DNA of 64,000 bases from Symbiodinium natans (GCA_905221605.1 CAJNDS010002325.1:428331-492330), one strand, 5' to 3'; shown: positions 20,390-31,070, numbered from the stretch's first letter. Numbers and translations are program-made. The notes: a model not told the origin generated them from the sequence alone.

Positions 20390-21330
20390 CTTCCAGTTCT
20401 CCTGGTCTTCGATCTCTTCGCGATGCCGCTGACGGGGTGGCAAGGTGTTGTCGTTCGAGCTTTTGGTCACCGACTGTCCGGTGTCGGCTGCTCAGTTGTA
20501 TTCTTGCGCGAAAGTCGGCAGTAGCTCCTTCCTCTGCAGGCGCTGCTTGAAATGATACTCACTGCCTAGTGGCTTAGTAGCTGTGGAGAATCAACGATAC
20601 AGCCAACGGATCTCGAAGAGACTCTTGTCTTCCGGATCCGTCCATGAGTGACGTTTTGTTCACTCTTGACTGCTTGTGATCAGTACACCCATCGCGAAGC
20701 TCTGACGTTTCGTGAGCCCTTGCGTGCCCTAAAGGCCAATCCACACAGTGCAATGTGCTGCGGGAGAGAGACAACGCCTACTCCTGGCACTGCGTGCTGG
20801 GCTTAGGACCAACGTTTGATCGCTTTGGCGAACTATGTGCTCCACTACTGCAGTGCTTGAACAGAGACCTCAAACTTCTGTAGCAGATGAGTGATCGGCT
20901 GAACTGCGAGTTCAGCGCGTTAGATTCGCTTCCAACCTGATCTTTACAAACCATTTCGGTTTAGTCATGGAAAGCTTCAGCCGCATAAACAGGCGACTAC
21001 GAGTACGCAGCCCGATGCTCAGAGGTTGAGGGGGCCACTGTCGAGTTGGAGTAGGGACGTGTTAAATGGTTAAGGAGTTCAACCGCCAGTGAAGGTACGC
21101 CCAACACCCTAATCCCATGCCCCTGTCCGGAGTGGGATTGAAGCTCTTCGGTGCACCGCATGCCCTGTGGTTCAATGCTCTTGCAACTTCACCCAGAACG
21201 ATGGATCCAACAGCTCACATCACAAACAGCCTTTTTCCATCCGAGACAGGGCTTCAGGGTTTCGGGCCATGGTTAGGGGATCTGTGAGGTTTAGTGAGTT
21301 TAGAGTTATGAGTTATGAGTCATGCAGCCA
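20390..21330. other. unassigned sequence
   Basis: No supportable gene. Short open frames only. Confidence 0.35.
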
Positions 21331-21332
21331 TG

Positions 21333-21350
21333 GGGGGGGGGGGGGGGGGG
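21333..21350. repeat. poly-G tract
   Basis: A run of about 18 G. Confidence 0.9.
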
Positions 21351-21440
21351 GTAGTTGGACGAGGTGCAGTAGGAAGTCCATTTCAACATTTCGGAGCGCA
21401 CAACCACACATCCATGCACATCCCTACTCATCGCCCCAAA

Positions 21441-21536
21441 GCGGGAGTTTACGAAAAGAAGGGACCCCAGATCCCCAGATAGAAGGGTCCCCTGAAAATA
21501 AGGACCCCAATAAGGTACCCAAAATATCGTAAACCC
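21441..21536. mobile_element. introner-like short element, family B copy 1
   Basis: About 96 bp. The ends GGGAGTTTACGA and TCGTAAACCCCC form inverted repeats. It shares the exact 19-mer GGACCCCAATAAGGTACCC (21502-21520) with the element at 52.5 kb. Confidence 0.65.
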
Positions 21537-21587
21537 CCAAATCTTCCCAAGAACCTCCCTAGCCCGACTCCGCAACTGACCCTTGGA

Positions 21588-21672
21588 TGATGCTCCCAGG
21601 CCTCGGAGGGCCGCCAAGCGCAAGCGGCGCAATTCAAAGCTGCGCCTGGGGGCCTACAGAGTCGTACAGGGG
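21588..21672 (+). CDS. basic exon island, product unknown
   Basis: Reads DAPRPRRAAKRKRRNSKLRL, then GAYRVVQG, a basic stretch resembling a nuclear localisation signal. Another TIR-poor element-like sequence (about 21673-21775, GGGTACCCTCTTGGGG onward) follows at its edge. No family recognised. Confidence 0.3.
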
Positions 21673-21902
21673 TACCCTCTTGGGGTCACTCTCATTATTA
21701 TTATCATGATCATAAAAGGGAATCCTGCTATGTAGGGTCTAGTATAGGGGTCCGCTGAGATTTGGGAAGAGTGGGAGGGAGTGGGAGAGTCTGGGACCGC
21801 CAGAGTTGATGGGATTGCACCGGTCCCCAGCGGATTTCAGGACAATTTCGGGGGGGGAATTCAGTGTTGCGCATGTTCGCACTTTGAGCGTAGTCTTTAG
21901 TG

Positions 21903-23000
21903 CAGCAACGACTTGAGCTTTGCGCCCAGGCTGTCGGCGCTGCACGCCGTTGGAGGTTCCGACCTTGCCAAGAGGAAAGCTATGCACGAAGTTGCAGCTC
22001 GACCCTGATCTCTGACGTGACGCCTGCCGCAAAGCAGGCAGCCACCAGTATGCCAAGCTCCTCGATGAGGTGGACGAGCATTTGCGCACCTTGACTGAGC
22101 GAGAATGTCACAAGGCACGGTGGCCATGGCCACAAGACCTACTTTTAAATCACTCTCGACCTCCGCATCCTAAACCCATCGAAGCCCTACATCCTGAATC
22201 CTCAACCAGAAAACAGAGCTGATCTCTGATACTTGTAGAGCGTGTCTAAGGAACTGGAAAGACCGAAGCCAGCGAGGAGTCCACAGATCGCAAGGTCCTG
22301 GCGCCACAATCTGCTTCAGTCCATGCTTGATAGCTTGCTGTGGCCTTTCAAACCTCGTTCTTGCTGATGTCCACCCCGCCCGAAGCCTGGGAAGGTGCAG
22401 AGGAGCAGCCCTGCGCGAGGCACGACGGTTCAAAAATGTTCAAGACGTGAAGCTTGGCCTTTGTGCCCTGAAAGTTCGCATCCAGAGGTGTTTCCATACA
22501 CACTACATCACATCTGAGTTTTTTAGACTTCGATTTTGTCTGATCCTTGAAGGGCTGGCGCCCGGCCGGCCACGCTTTAGACCACGAACCAACAGTGCGG
22601 TGATCGAATTGTCCGCTGGCGCTTGTGCGCGCTCCAACCTGACGGAGCGGCTAAGCCCCGGGACACAGCACACTCGGCACAGTGGATCTATATCCAAAAT
22701 CTCGGCCGTCTGTCAGGTCTCCTGTTAAGCATCAAAACGAAGGCGGACCCTCCTGACCGGCGCGACCATGGTCAGTTTCTGGATTCAACAGCCAAGAATC
22801 AATATAACACATCAAGGAAATTCGGAGGCTCGGGGAAGCAGGCTTTTGGCCCAAAGGCTTTGGCTGCCTCAGAAACCGCTTTCAAATTTTGCATCCGCTG
22901 CTCATGTGCCGACTCGCGCGGTAGGCTCGGCGAAGGACATGGTGCCCATTTTCTTCACATCCCTAGACACGAAGCCCCCCTAAACCCCCCAAATCCCCTG
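21903..23000 (+). CDS. probable multi-exon gene, product unknown
   Basis: Four plus-strand segments read like protein in changing frames: about 21907-22000 (SFAPRLSALHAVGGSDLAKR), about 22038-22200 (SHQYAKLLDEVDEHLRTLTE), about 22345-22640 (133-codon frame, with ALREARRFKNVQDVKLGL), and about 22765-23000 (GGSGKQAFGPKALAASETAF). The last runs into a C-rich telomere-like tract. Splice joints unresolved; no domain recognised. Confidence 0.4.
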
Positions 23001-23082
23001 AACTCCCTAAACCCCTAAATCCCCCAAACCCCCTAAATCCCTTAATCCCCTAAATCCCCTAAATACCCTAAACCCCCTAAGC
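22976..23082. repeat. degenerate telomeric-like C-rich tract
   Basis: CCCCTAAA/CCCCCAAA/CCCTAAT units of 7-9 bp, CCCTAAA orientation. Confidence 0.85.
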
Positions 23083-23087
23083 CAAGC

Positions 23088-23157
23088 AACCGTTCCAACC
23101 GCGGCTTCGAGCTCCTTCAGGAAGGCGCCCTTGCCTGTCGGACTCGGAGGCCCCTCA
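23088..23157 (+). CDS. exon island before a TTTAGGG array
   Basis: Reads NRSNRGFELLQEGALACRT in one frame, between a CCCTAAA-type tract and a TTTAGGG array. No family recognised. Confidence 0.3.
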
Positions 23158-23290
23158 GGGTTTAGGGTTTAGGGTTTAGGGTTTAGGGTTTAGGGTTTAG
23201 GGTTTAGGGTTTAGGGTTTAGGGTTTAGGGTTTAGGGTTTAGGGTTTAGGGTTTAGGGTTTAGGGTTTAGGGTTTAGGGCTTAGGGTTCC
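23158..23290. repeat. internal telomeric array (TTTAGGG), left arm of a head-to-head pair
   Basis: Eighteen to nineteen near-perfect TTTAGGG units. A CCCTAAA array follows after only about 14 bp. Confidence 0.97.
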
Positions 23291-23304
23291 TAAGTTCCTA
23301 AACC

Positions 23305-23356
23305 AACCCTAAACCCTAAACCCTAAACCCTAAACCCTAAACCCTAAACCCTAAAA
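23305..23356. repeat. internal telomeric array (CCCTAAA), right arm of a head-to-head pair
   Basis: Seven CCCTAAA units in inverted orientation to the array ending at 23290, so the pair can fold into a long hairpin. Confidence 0.97.
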
Positions 23357-23362
23357 ATCTAG

Positions 23363-23498
23363 GCAGAGTGTGCTTCGGTTTCGTTGACTTTCGTTGTGCT
23401 CGGGGGCTCGGAAGTCAGGAGTAGTTTGAGGCCCAGGGCTTCGTTCTTGTTGGATAGTATTATTGTCTACATGTGGCTTTGTGGCCACATGTAGCCCG
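23363..23498 (+). CDS. exon island after a telomeric hairpin
   Basis: Starting just after an AG, one frame reads AECASVSLTFVVLGGSEVRS, then SSLRPRASFLLDSIIVYMWL, to a stop at 23496-23498. It includes a hydrophobic segment. With the island at 23.09 kb, the head-to-head telomeric pair would be the intron between them. Product unknown. Confidence 0.33.
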
Positions 23499-23812
23499 TT
23501 AAGGCAGCTTAAGGACTGGGGCTACAGTGCCACGATATGAGTCCTCAGCAAAACCCCACTACAGCTATCCTAGCCAAAAGTAAAGGCAACAAGACGCACG
23601 ACAGAGTTGTGGATGCGCAAGGGATGTCAGGCGTCTGAGTTATGTTCCATCATATACACTGATGGCAGAAGGTTTCTGAAACAACGAACTGAAATTCGTA
23701 GGTGCTTTGAACCATTGCAACAAAGATTGTGTGTGTGTGTGTGTCAACAATATTCGTTTGTGCGCATCTTCGTGATTTGACTGAGGACTGTGTGTCGCAC
23801 GTGTTCATTGCA

Positions 23813-23989
23813 ATGAAGTACCGGTCTATCTTATCACTGGATCCCTCTACAAGCCCCTCGCCCGGGGCATCCAGCCAGGAAGAGGAGGCCGGCACAACCA
23901 GCAGCAGCAGTTCAGGCGGCCGCCTTCCGAAAATTGATGCAATTAGTCACAGGCTTCAGGAGATTAGTTTCAGTAGGTTTTATCCCTAA
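23813..23989 (+). CDS. possible exon ending in a telomeric repeat
   Basis: Reads MKYRSILSLDPSTSPSPGAS, then a Ser-rich stretch and LPKIDAISHRLQEIS. The stop TAA (23987-23989) is the first TAA of the following CCCTAAA array. A (GT)n run lies just upstream (23729-23743). No family recognised. Confidence 0.35.
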   Translation: MKYRSILSLDPSTSPSPGASSQEEEAGTTSSSSSGGRLPKIDAISHRLQEISFSRFYP

Positions 23990-24013
23990 ACCCTAAACCC
24001 TACACCCTAAACC
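23984..24013. repeat. short telomeric array (CCCTAAA)
   Basis: Four units. Confidence 0.93.
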
Positions 24014-24025
24014 CCCTTGGGAGTA

Positions 24026-24112
24026 TGGTATGGCAGAGCTGCGACGTGGGCTGCGAGGCGCTGAAGCGCGCCGTCGGGGCAAGAGAGGTGTTGAGGCAAG
24101 TGCCGGATGGCA
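24026..24112 (+). CDS. possible exon, product unknown
   Basis: Immediately after the CCCTAAA array, one plus-strand frame reads VWQSCDVGCEALKRAVGARE, then VLRQVPDGM. The minus strand is also open (24451-23993, 152 codons), so strand is not certain. No family recognised. Confidence 0.3.
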
Positions 24113-24551
24113 TGTGACTTGGGATGTTCCCCCTTTTTCTGACAGTCCGTAATCGGGATTTTTTGGGGTACTTTCATCCCTATTGCAGACTGTTCGTGTC
24201 AGGAGGAACATGCCAACATGTGACTGTATTGACTGTGTCGTTTCAAAAGGGAGACGCCCTTGTCTAGAAATTGACGGGCCTGCAGTTGGCACATCTGACA
24301 CGTAGCTTCCAAGCATCCAGCCAACGCGACCAAACAATTCTGCCAGCCAGTCCAGCTTCTTTGTTTTTGCACCGGGTTCACACCCAGCTCCCCTCCGCAC
24401 AAGGACCAGAACACAAAGCAGACAGCACATTCTGTCATTCTTGTCCCCCAAGGTGGTTCAAAAAGTCTCCTCTCGTCCTCTCGGTCTCGGCTTCTGTCGT
24501 GACTCAAAACCTAGAACCACTGCACAAAATGAACTCTGCACTGCCCTAATT

Positions 24552-25090
24552 TGGCTTCCACGGGGAAGCGTGGGGTGGGGGGGGGAGGGGGGCAAACTCC
24601 TAAGTTGTTATTAATGTCTCTGCAAACATCGTTTTCATTTAGGTTTCAGCGGGTTGCTCAGTACACACCTTGCACTTTGTTTGTTGTCTTAAGAGCGTGA
24701 CGCGAGCAACCACAAGAACAACAAGGCATGAAAGGAACAAGCAAACGTGGGCAGCATGGGAACTTGATGTGAAGGATCAGCATGACAACGTTTGAAGTTT
24801 ACAGCCTCCGGCCGAAATGAAAGCACCGGCGCTTCACATTGCAGCTCGAAAAGGGACGATGCGAGGCAAGAACACAGACAGAGACTGAATCACGAACAGA
24901 AGCAATACTTCAGCAGCAAGCCTTCTCTATAGGCAAGTAGCTGGTATGATGCAATCCGGCATTGAGGTAATATTAAGAAGTAAACCGCGGGTTCCTTCCG
25001 CGTGTCGCAGTAGCATGCGTGTCTGCCTTATGGCCCCCTTGCCTTGAAGTAGTGACGTGTTGTTGCTTAAGGCATTCCAAACGGAGATCA
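24552..25090. other. unassigned sequence
   Basis: G-rich run near 24575-24592, then sequence with no supportable coding frame. Confidence 0.35.
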
Positions 25091-25340
25091 TATGTCACAT
25101 CATGCCGTTAAGCCTCATAACGCTCGCGTGGCCATCAGGCATCTGCCAAGGCAAAGAGCCTTGCTGGCCTTGCAGGCGCGGCGTGTGAGAGTGTCCCCTC
25201 CACTGCAGTTTCTCGTTCACCTGCTTGTTTCATTGCTGGCACAGGCGAAGCCTTCAAGCGCGCAGTCTGCACCTTACAGCTTGTCCATTCCAGCTCGAGT
25301 ACCTTCGATTGAATCGAGCCAACGCAGCCAAAGAGGTGCC

Positions 25341-25696
25341 ATAGTTGACAAAAGGGGGCCCCGGAGAGCCAGAGGGAAGTCCGAGTAGCTCCCTGAGGTT
25401 CAGGCCGCTCAGGCCTGCGACGACGCCTTCGATGTGTTGCATGCAGAGCGCCAACGCACGCTCCCCTGCGGTGTTTTTGGAGGGTCTTTGCGGAGGGTCG
25501 CGCTTCCTTAGGTTTGCAATGCGTTCTCACGGCAGGGGGATTTAGAACGGGCACAGAGAGCCACCATCTTTTCAGTTCGATCCCGCAAGAGATGGAAGAG
25601 CAGCCTGCGCTTGCCAAGCAGCCTACTGCGGATGCCCTCTCAGGCGTGGCTCAGGCAATGCTGTCGCTGAGTGCAGGCCTGGGCAGGGCTTCGTGA
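25341..25696 (+). CDS. possible exons, product unknown
   Basis: Two plus-strand frames read like protein: about 25345-25545 (KGGPGEPEGSPSSSLRFRPL) and about 25590-25696 (MEEQPALAKQPTADALSGVA, then QAMLSLSAGLGRAS). The opposite strand is open for 160 codons. Coding strand was chosen by composition and by the plus-strand trend. Confidence 0.28.
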
Positions 25697-25867
25697 TCCC
25701 GGCAGCCCAAGCGCTTGCCAAGGGTGGCATTGTTTGTATCCCTAGAGTGTCCGTTATTCGGGTACTTTGGGGAGAATTCAGGGTGTGGTACTGTTTGCAT
25801 TCTGAGAGTGTTCCATATTCGGGAACTTTGGGTTAACTCTTGGCTTGTGGGCATCTGAACCATGTAA

Positions 25868-25910
25868 GCCCTAAACCCCAAACCCCAAACCCTAAACCCT
25901 AAAACCTAAT
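25868..25910. repeat. internal telomeric array (CCCTAAA)
   Basis: Six units, CCCCAAA and CCCTAAA. Confidence 0.92.
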
Positions 25911-25915
25911 GCCAA

Positions 25916-25988
25916 GCCAGGAGAGGCTGCGGGGATGTCCAGCGTGGACCCCTCCTTCCGCGTGCGGGGCTCGACGTGCGGTCGGGTC
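25916..25988 (+). CDS. exon island after a telomeric array
   Basis: Reads KPGEAAGMSSVDPSFRVRGS, followed by a possible CGG|GT donor near 25983. No family recognised. Confidence 0.28.
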
Positions 25989-26187
25989 TAGCCAGTGAGT
26001 CCTTACAGGTTGCGCACATGCATCAAAGCATGTAGTACATGTAGTACCTCACTTTACTCATTACGCTTGTTGACATTTTACTATGTTGATTACATCTTGT
26101 TACATTGCATGTTGTGTGTGTGCGCTTGTTGTATTAGTATTAAGCTTAGGCACGGACCTTGGAATGTGCTGACAGTACAGCAGTAGC

Positions 26188-26640
26188 ATGGCTGAGGCAG
26201 AGGAGCCCGGCCCTGCTATCATGCAGCCCCAAGCTCGCGCTCAGGTTCATTCTGTGACGCTGGCGGTTCCCGAGGAGATCCCCTTGGACGTGTTTTGGCC
26301 AATGGTCCAGGAGGACCTTTGGTGGACTTTTTTTTGAGGTTCAAGTACCATAAGACACAAAGACTTGGCTGCGCTTGTCACGCTACCCAACAACTCGTGT
26401 CTACGTCGCCCATGTGACGTGTTCTGGCCTGGCGATCCATCTCTGCCAAGACTGAACCCTAAAGCCTCAAGCCTAAACCCTAGACCCTAAAGCCTAAACG
26501 CTAAACCCTAAACCCTAAACCCCCTTGAGTTGCCGATGCAGGACATCATGGGCGCCGTGCAGGACTCCCGCCTCAGCTGGCTCGGTGTGTTGCGACCCTC
26601 ACCAGGTTGTGCCAGAGAAAGATTACAACATTGCTATGTC
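26188..26640 (+). CDS. probable first exons of a gene, acidic N-terminus
   Basis: An ATG at 26188 opens a short frame (to 26337) that reads MAEAEEPGPAIMQPQARAQV, then HSVTLAVPEEIPLDVFWPMV. A second segment from about 26524 reads ELPMQDIMGAVQDSRLSWLG. Between them lies a CCCTAAA array, which ends directly before exon 2. The product is unknown. The next plus-strand exons downstream (27.27 kb on) encode a polytopic membrane protein, so this may be its cytosolic N-terminus. That link is inference. Confidence 0.45.
26456..26521. repeat. internal telomeric array (CCCTAAA/CCTAAAG)
   Basis: About nine degenerate units at the 3' end of a probable intron. Confidence 0.92.
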
Positions 26641-26694
26641 CTTAAGAATACATACATACATACATCAAAATAAATACATAAATGAATCATTAAG

Positions 26695-26696
<2 letters not shown>

Positions 26697-26725
<29 letters not shown>

Positions 26726-26738
26726 ATACATATACCCC
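26697..26738. repeat. (TA)n tract
   Basis: TATATG/TATA dinucleotide run within a probable intron. Confidence 0.85.
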
Positions 26739-26883
26739 AAAATAGTAGTACTGCCATGGGTTCTGAACGCCGCAGGAATTCTACCCTCGAGGTGTGCCAC
26801 CCCAGGCCTGGGAAGCAGATCGAGCCAGCAGCCTGCCACCTCCGCCCTACAACCGATCTCGCAGATCCTAAGATCCTTAGGGT

Positions 26884-26962
26884 TCAGGGTTCAAGGTTTA
26901 GGGTTTAGGGTTTAGGGTATAGGGTTTAGGGTATAGGGTTTAGGGTATAGGGTTTAGGGTGT
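26884..26962. repeat. internal telomeric array (TTTAGGG/TATAGGG)
   Basis: About eleven units alternating TTTAGGG and TATAGGG at the right. Confidence 0.95.
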
Positions 26963-27267
26963 ACGTCATCACCTGCTGCACAACCGCCAGTCTTTTGGGC
27001 TCCTGAACGCGAACAGAAGCTAGAACACATGGGAACGTCAAGCTTGGAGAAAGCTAGCCGCTCGCTGGAAATCTCACATCACATCAAAGCTGACCAACAG
27101 GCCCAGACGCCAAAACTCTTTAGGCCCGCGCGACCCAACCATCACAGCCTGGTGCCCAAGCAAAGATTGTGATGTAGCCGCTGAAATGCCGCTGAACGCA
27201 ATTTGGGCCTACACAACTTTCGTGACTGAAGATACGCTGCCCTGGCCAGTGCAGCTTCGGCTTCGAT

Positions 27268-28503
27268 AGGTCCTGCCAGTACTGATGAGGGTTGCCAGGA
27301 ATTCCGGTTCATTCTCGGAGAATGCTCTGAGGCGTCGCCTTTCTTTGGCAAAGCATCCTTTCTGTTCAATGAGCTGAGGATTGCGCTCGGCGTGGTGACC
27401 CTTATCAACTTTCTTGTGACCGTTGCATTCTGTGTTCGCTACTTGGTGTGCTCTATGTACTACCCTGCGCTCCCAGTTCCATGCTTCCCCCAGTCCCATT
27501 TCAAGAGTCCTGAAGCCAGCTGCAGTTCCCCAACCGCCCCCTACAAGTCCGAAACTCCAAGTAAAGCTCCCAGAAACCTTCAACCCTACACCCTCAGCCC
27601 TCTCCATGCCGAGGGTGGGGATGCTTAGATGCGCGCCGCAGCAAGGAGCTGTGCGTTCAGGCCCCACGCCCCTCGCAGCGTTTGGATGTTAGCTCCTCCG
27701 CAATGCGCCTCTCGAACCCTTGCCAGGACAAGAGGCCAGCGGTCCCCTACTCGGTCGAGCTGGTTCGAGGGATCGTCTTCATCCCAGCAGGCATCTCGTC
27801 GGTTGCCTTTGCGGCCTGGCTGCGAGCAGTGGCAGAACTCGAAGAGCGTTGGCTGTAGAAGTGACGGCGTAATGATAGCTTGATGGTCAGGTAGTGGTGT
27901 TCCGGCCGGCCATGGCCTATACCCTTGAGCTTTGCATGGCGATCCTCTCGTGCGTAGTGGTGGGAAACATGACCAGATACTTCTTGGAGATTCTGGGGGA
28001 GCCCCCACTTCCTGCGGAGTTGCTGCGAAGGGTGACTTGGTCGGAATGGAGATGAATTGCGCCAGTGAGCACACAAGTCGCCTGAGTGATCTGAAGCTGA
28101 GGTCCCCAAGCGACGCTGGTGGTGCGGGTCCTTGTGCGGAGGGGTTAACGACACGCTCCCTGGTATGGGTTTGACATGGAGTAAGACGCCGCACAGAGTC
28201 ACCATGAAAGATGTTCACCGGGCAACCTGCATGGTGCGCATCTTCATGGTCGTCTTTATCTGTGTCAACAGCATCTTAGTAGCCCAGTGGTACCCTTTAC
28301 CCTTTTTTGGTTATGGGTTCCCTTATCAAGTAACCAACCCAAAAAAAGAGTGCCCTTATTATAATACGAATTACTGGGCTACCAAGGCATGCAGCTGTCC
28401 CTCAGCATGTGGCCGGGGTCCGTCGAGATGGATGCGAATGGATGGTGCGTGTCCCAATCGCCAGTGACCACAGGATGGCTCAACGGGATCCTCATCTCTA
28501 TAT

Positions 28504-28553
<50 letters not shown>

Positions 28554-29159
28554 GTCTCTATGTATATGTATAGACATACCCTTTAAGGGATTAAGTAGGG
28601 AACCTTGTTCCCCCACTCCCTACAAGCAACAGTAAGGATCCTCATCTTCCTCTCGGTCTACGCCTCATTCATCGGCATGGCCGGCTTCGGTGTGGTCTCC
28701 GGTTCCATCAGCTCCGTCCTGGACGTGCAGCTGCGGAAGGACGGCGACGAAGCGGAGGACACGCTGATACGCTTCTTCCGCGTGGCGTCGCAGTCCAAGA
28801 CGGTGGCGGTCTACATGCTCCTGCCACTACTTCTGCCAATCCTTACCTGCATTCCCATGGGTTCCAAGGAGGTGGTCCTGCCCGTGCATGGCATTCAGCT
28901 CGTTGGTCCTCAGATGCGGGTTGACGAAGAGACACTCCTGTGTCCAGTGTATGATCGAGAAGTTTGCGCGCACACCCTTTACTCAATGTTTGTCTCATTC
29001 GGGATGACTTTCGTATCAATCAGAAACTATCGCATATTCCGACCCGGAGACATCTCAAATGAAAGGCTTTTGGAAGTCCTGGCGAGGTTGAACCCCGTCG
29101 AGGAGACTCCGCATTCCAGCGGAGAGTCAGATGAGACGTCGGAGTCCGCACGAGAATGA
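27268..29159 (+). CDS. polytopic membrane protein, unknown family, at least six exons
   Basis: Exons recognised by frame: about 27270-27480 (EFRFILGECSEASPFFGKAS, then TM1 around VVTLINFLVTVAFCVRYLV); about 27660-27858 (TM2 around VELVRGIVFIPAGISSVAF); about 27892-28040 (TM3 around LELCMAILSCVVVG); about 28095-28278 (TM4 around RIFMVVFICVNSIL); 28395-28486; and 28637-29159 (FLSVYASFIGMAGFGVVSG and YMLLPLLLPILTC as further TMs, then a hydrophilic Ser/Glu-rich tail). Intron 28279-28394 carries 10-bp terminal inverted repeats. Intron 28487-28636 lies between 12-bp direct repeats and contains a (CT)n run; removing 150 bp keeps the frame. Exons 28278 to 28395 join in phase 0. About six to seven TM segments. 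I recognise no named family; a channel or transporter is possible. The upstream start is not settled. Confidence 0.7.
28279..28382. mobile_element. introner-like element forming an intron
   Basis: 104 bp with exact 10-bp terminal inverted repeats: GTAGCCCAGT (28279-28288) and ACTGGGCTAC (28373-28382). The left TIR supplies the GT donor. The acceptor CAG lies 12 bp beyond the right TIR. The interior has a further weak fold-back. Confidence 0.7.
28507..28549. repeat. (CT)n microsatellite
   Basis: TC dinucleotide run inside intron 28487-28636. Confidence 0.95.
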
Positions 29160-31070
29160 ATGCCAGCACCCATAATTATTGCTTTTGTTCCCCGCAGCCC
29201 GTGTAATAGCTATGCTCCTCATCGCTGCTCAGTGAGTCCATCGGTCTATGAGCGGAGGCAGCGGGGTATGGACGCAAGTTCATGTAATCAAGTTTTTGCA
29301 ATCCTGCACAGTGTCTGGATTCGGTGCGTATCAACGTTGTCCAGTTGTCGTTCCAGACTTTCGTTTCCGAATGCTTGTTCACAACAAAGAAGCTGTCTGA
29401 AGGCGGCCTGACTGTAGATAGCATCAGCGTGCTCCTGCACTGGCAGAAGAAAAACTTGTAAACCTGAAGCCTATGCCTGGAACATCCTGAACTTCACCTG
29501 CGCTACAAGGGCATAAGCCTTGCGGCACAATTCAGGCTCGAACCCTTGAGCCAGGCAAAGAGTCTGCCTGATAGAGAGCTCTTGATTCCCAGCTGCCTCT
29601 GACCGAAACTCCCCGAAGCAAGTAGTGGCGTTTGACCCTGAAAACGAAAGCCTGTCCCCAAACAAACAAAGAAACATAACGAGGCTTAAAGCTAACCCTG
29701 GAAAACACCTAACTTGCCGAAACCTTATCTGGTCTGCCATGAGCTGCCGGCAATGTTGCAATACGGGGTGCCGCTACCACGGCGTCTTGCTCGCCTTGAG
29801 AGGGTTTTGAGGTTTGTACTGGTGAGGGTTCGGATGCAGGGATCATCTAAAGTGCCGTCTGACTGCAACTCGAAGCTGCTGTAGTTTCAAAATGTAGTCG
29901 ACACTGACACGTACTCGTAGCCGATTCGTAGCACTTTGTCAGGGCAGGGGACCTTCGCAACGCCTTTCTCAAGGCGAGAGGAACACCTGAGATTTCGTGA
30001 AGACCCCCCCACCCTGTTGATGGATCAGCTTAGGCCGCCATGGACAACGCAGCTGCATGGGCTGCCAGGACACATTGCTGGGCGTGCAGGGGAACCCTTG
30101 ACATGGGTACTGCAAGCCAAGCTGACAAGCCTGTTCGGGCTCCTGGCTCACAGCATTCTTTGCAGCGTAAGGTTTGGCGGTAGGCCCGCAGCAACTTGCT
30201 GCGGAGCTTGTCATGTAGCAGATACCAGGCTTCCTGCGCAACGTGTAAGCAAGATGCCTTCTTGCCATGCAAGGCACTAATAATCTCTTTCGGGAGCTTA
30301 CGCACACTCGCGGAGGCCTCTTAAAGTTTAAAGCTGAGAGGCTGCAACTGCCCCGAAAGGATGTGGAGGGCCAGTCGATCTCTCGATTGCATTGTGCTCC
30401 CAACCTCGGTTTGACAAAGGGTCGGCGGTTGTCGGCATAACTCGGCTTGAGCACATCGAAACGCACGAGAAAGAGCCGATCAAAAGTATTCCCGGATTCC
30501 CAGCGTATGATGGCGGCCCTTGTGAGCCCTATTCAAAAGAACCAACCACTCTTTCAAGCTGAGCACAGGCGATCTTCTGCTGTAGTGTGCTCGCCTCATG
30601 GCCTAGCTTGGTCCATCGCTAATCGCACAGATGCTGAGGAGCAAATCCGAAGACCGAAATGACCGAAGGTTTCAGCCGTACTGCACAAGCAGGCAATGAA
30701 AAGCTTTCTTATCCACGGTATTTTCATCAGTTCACCAGTCTTGCACTCAACTGCCGCCTTGAAGGTGCAACTTCTAGGTTGCATCTCATGCCCACCAAAC
30801 GCCACTTCTGAGTTGGGCATTTGCACAGGCGAGCTCCATTGGAGATCTCGTGAGAAGTGCTTGTTCACCAGGTTGCATTCTTGAAATGGAACCTCCGCAT
30901 CACTCGGGGCTTTGAGGCTTGCCTCCCCCACCCACCTTCTGGCTCGATATATCGAGCCAACGGCTTTCAGGGAAGCCGCTACGATAAGCGTCTTGTTTGG
31001 GGAGGGAGCCAGGTAGGTCGTTATGTGCAGTGTTTTGTTCTTTCCTCTCACATGCTCCAAGCATGAGTTG
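29160..31070. other. intergenic and unresolved sequence between membrane gene and sirtuin
   Basis: 3' flank of the membrane-protein gene, then plus-strand open frames at 29936-30280 (114 codons) and 30447-30662 (72 codons) that could be upstream exons of the sirtuin gene but show no domain. The 270-codon minus-strand frame 31408-30596 runs antisense to the sirtuin first exon and is probably a shadow. Confidence 0.35.

Noticed and set aside
28371-28616. Minus-strand Arg/Glu-rich frame at 28.4-28.6 kb
   Set aside because: Complement of a (CT)n run within an intron of the membrane-protein gene.
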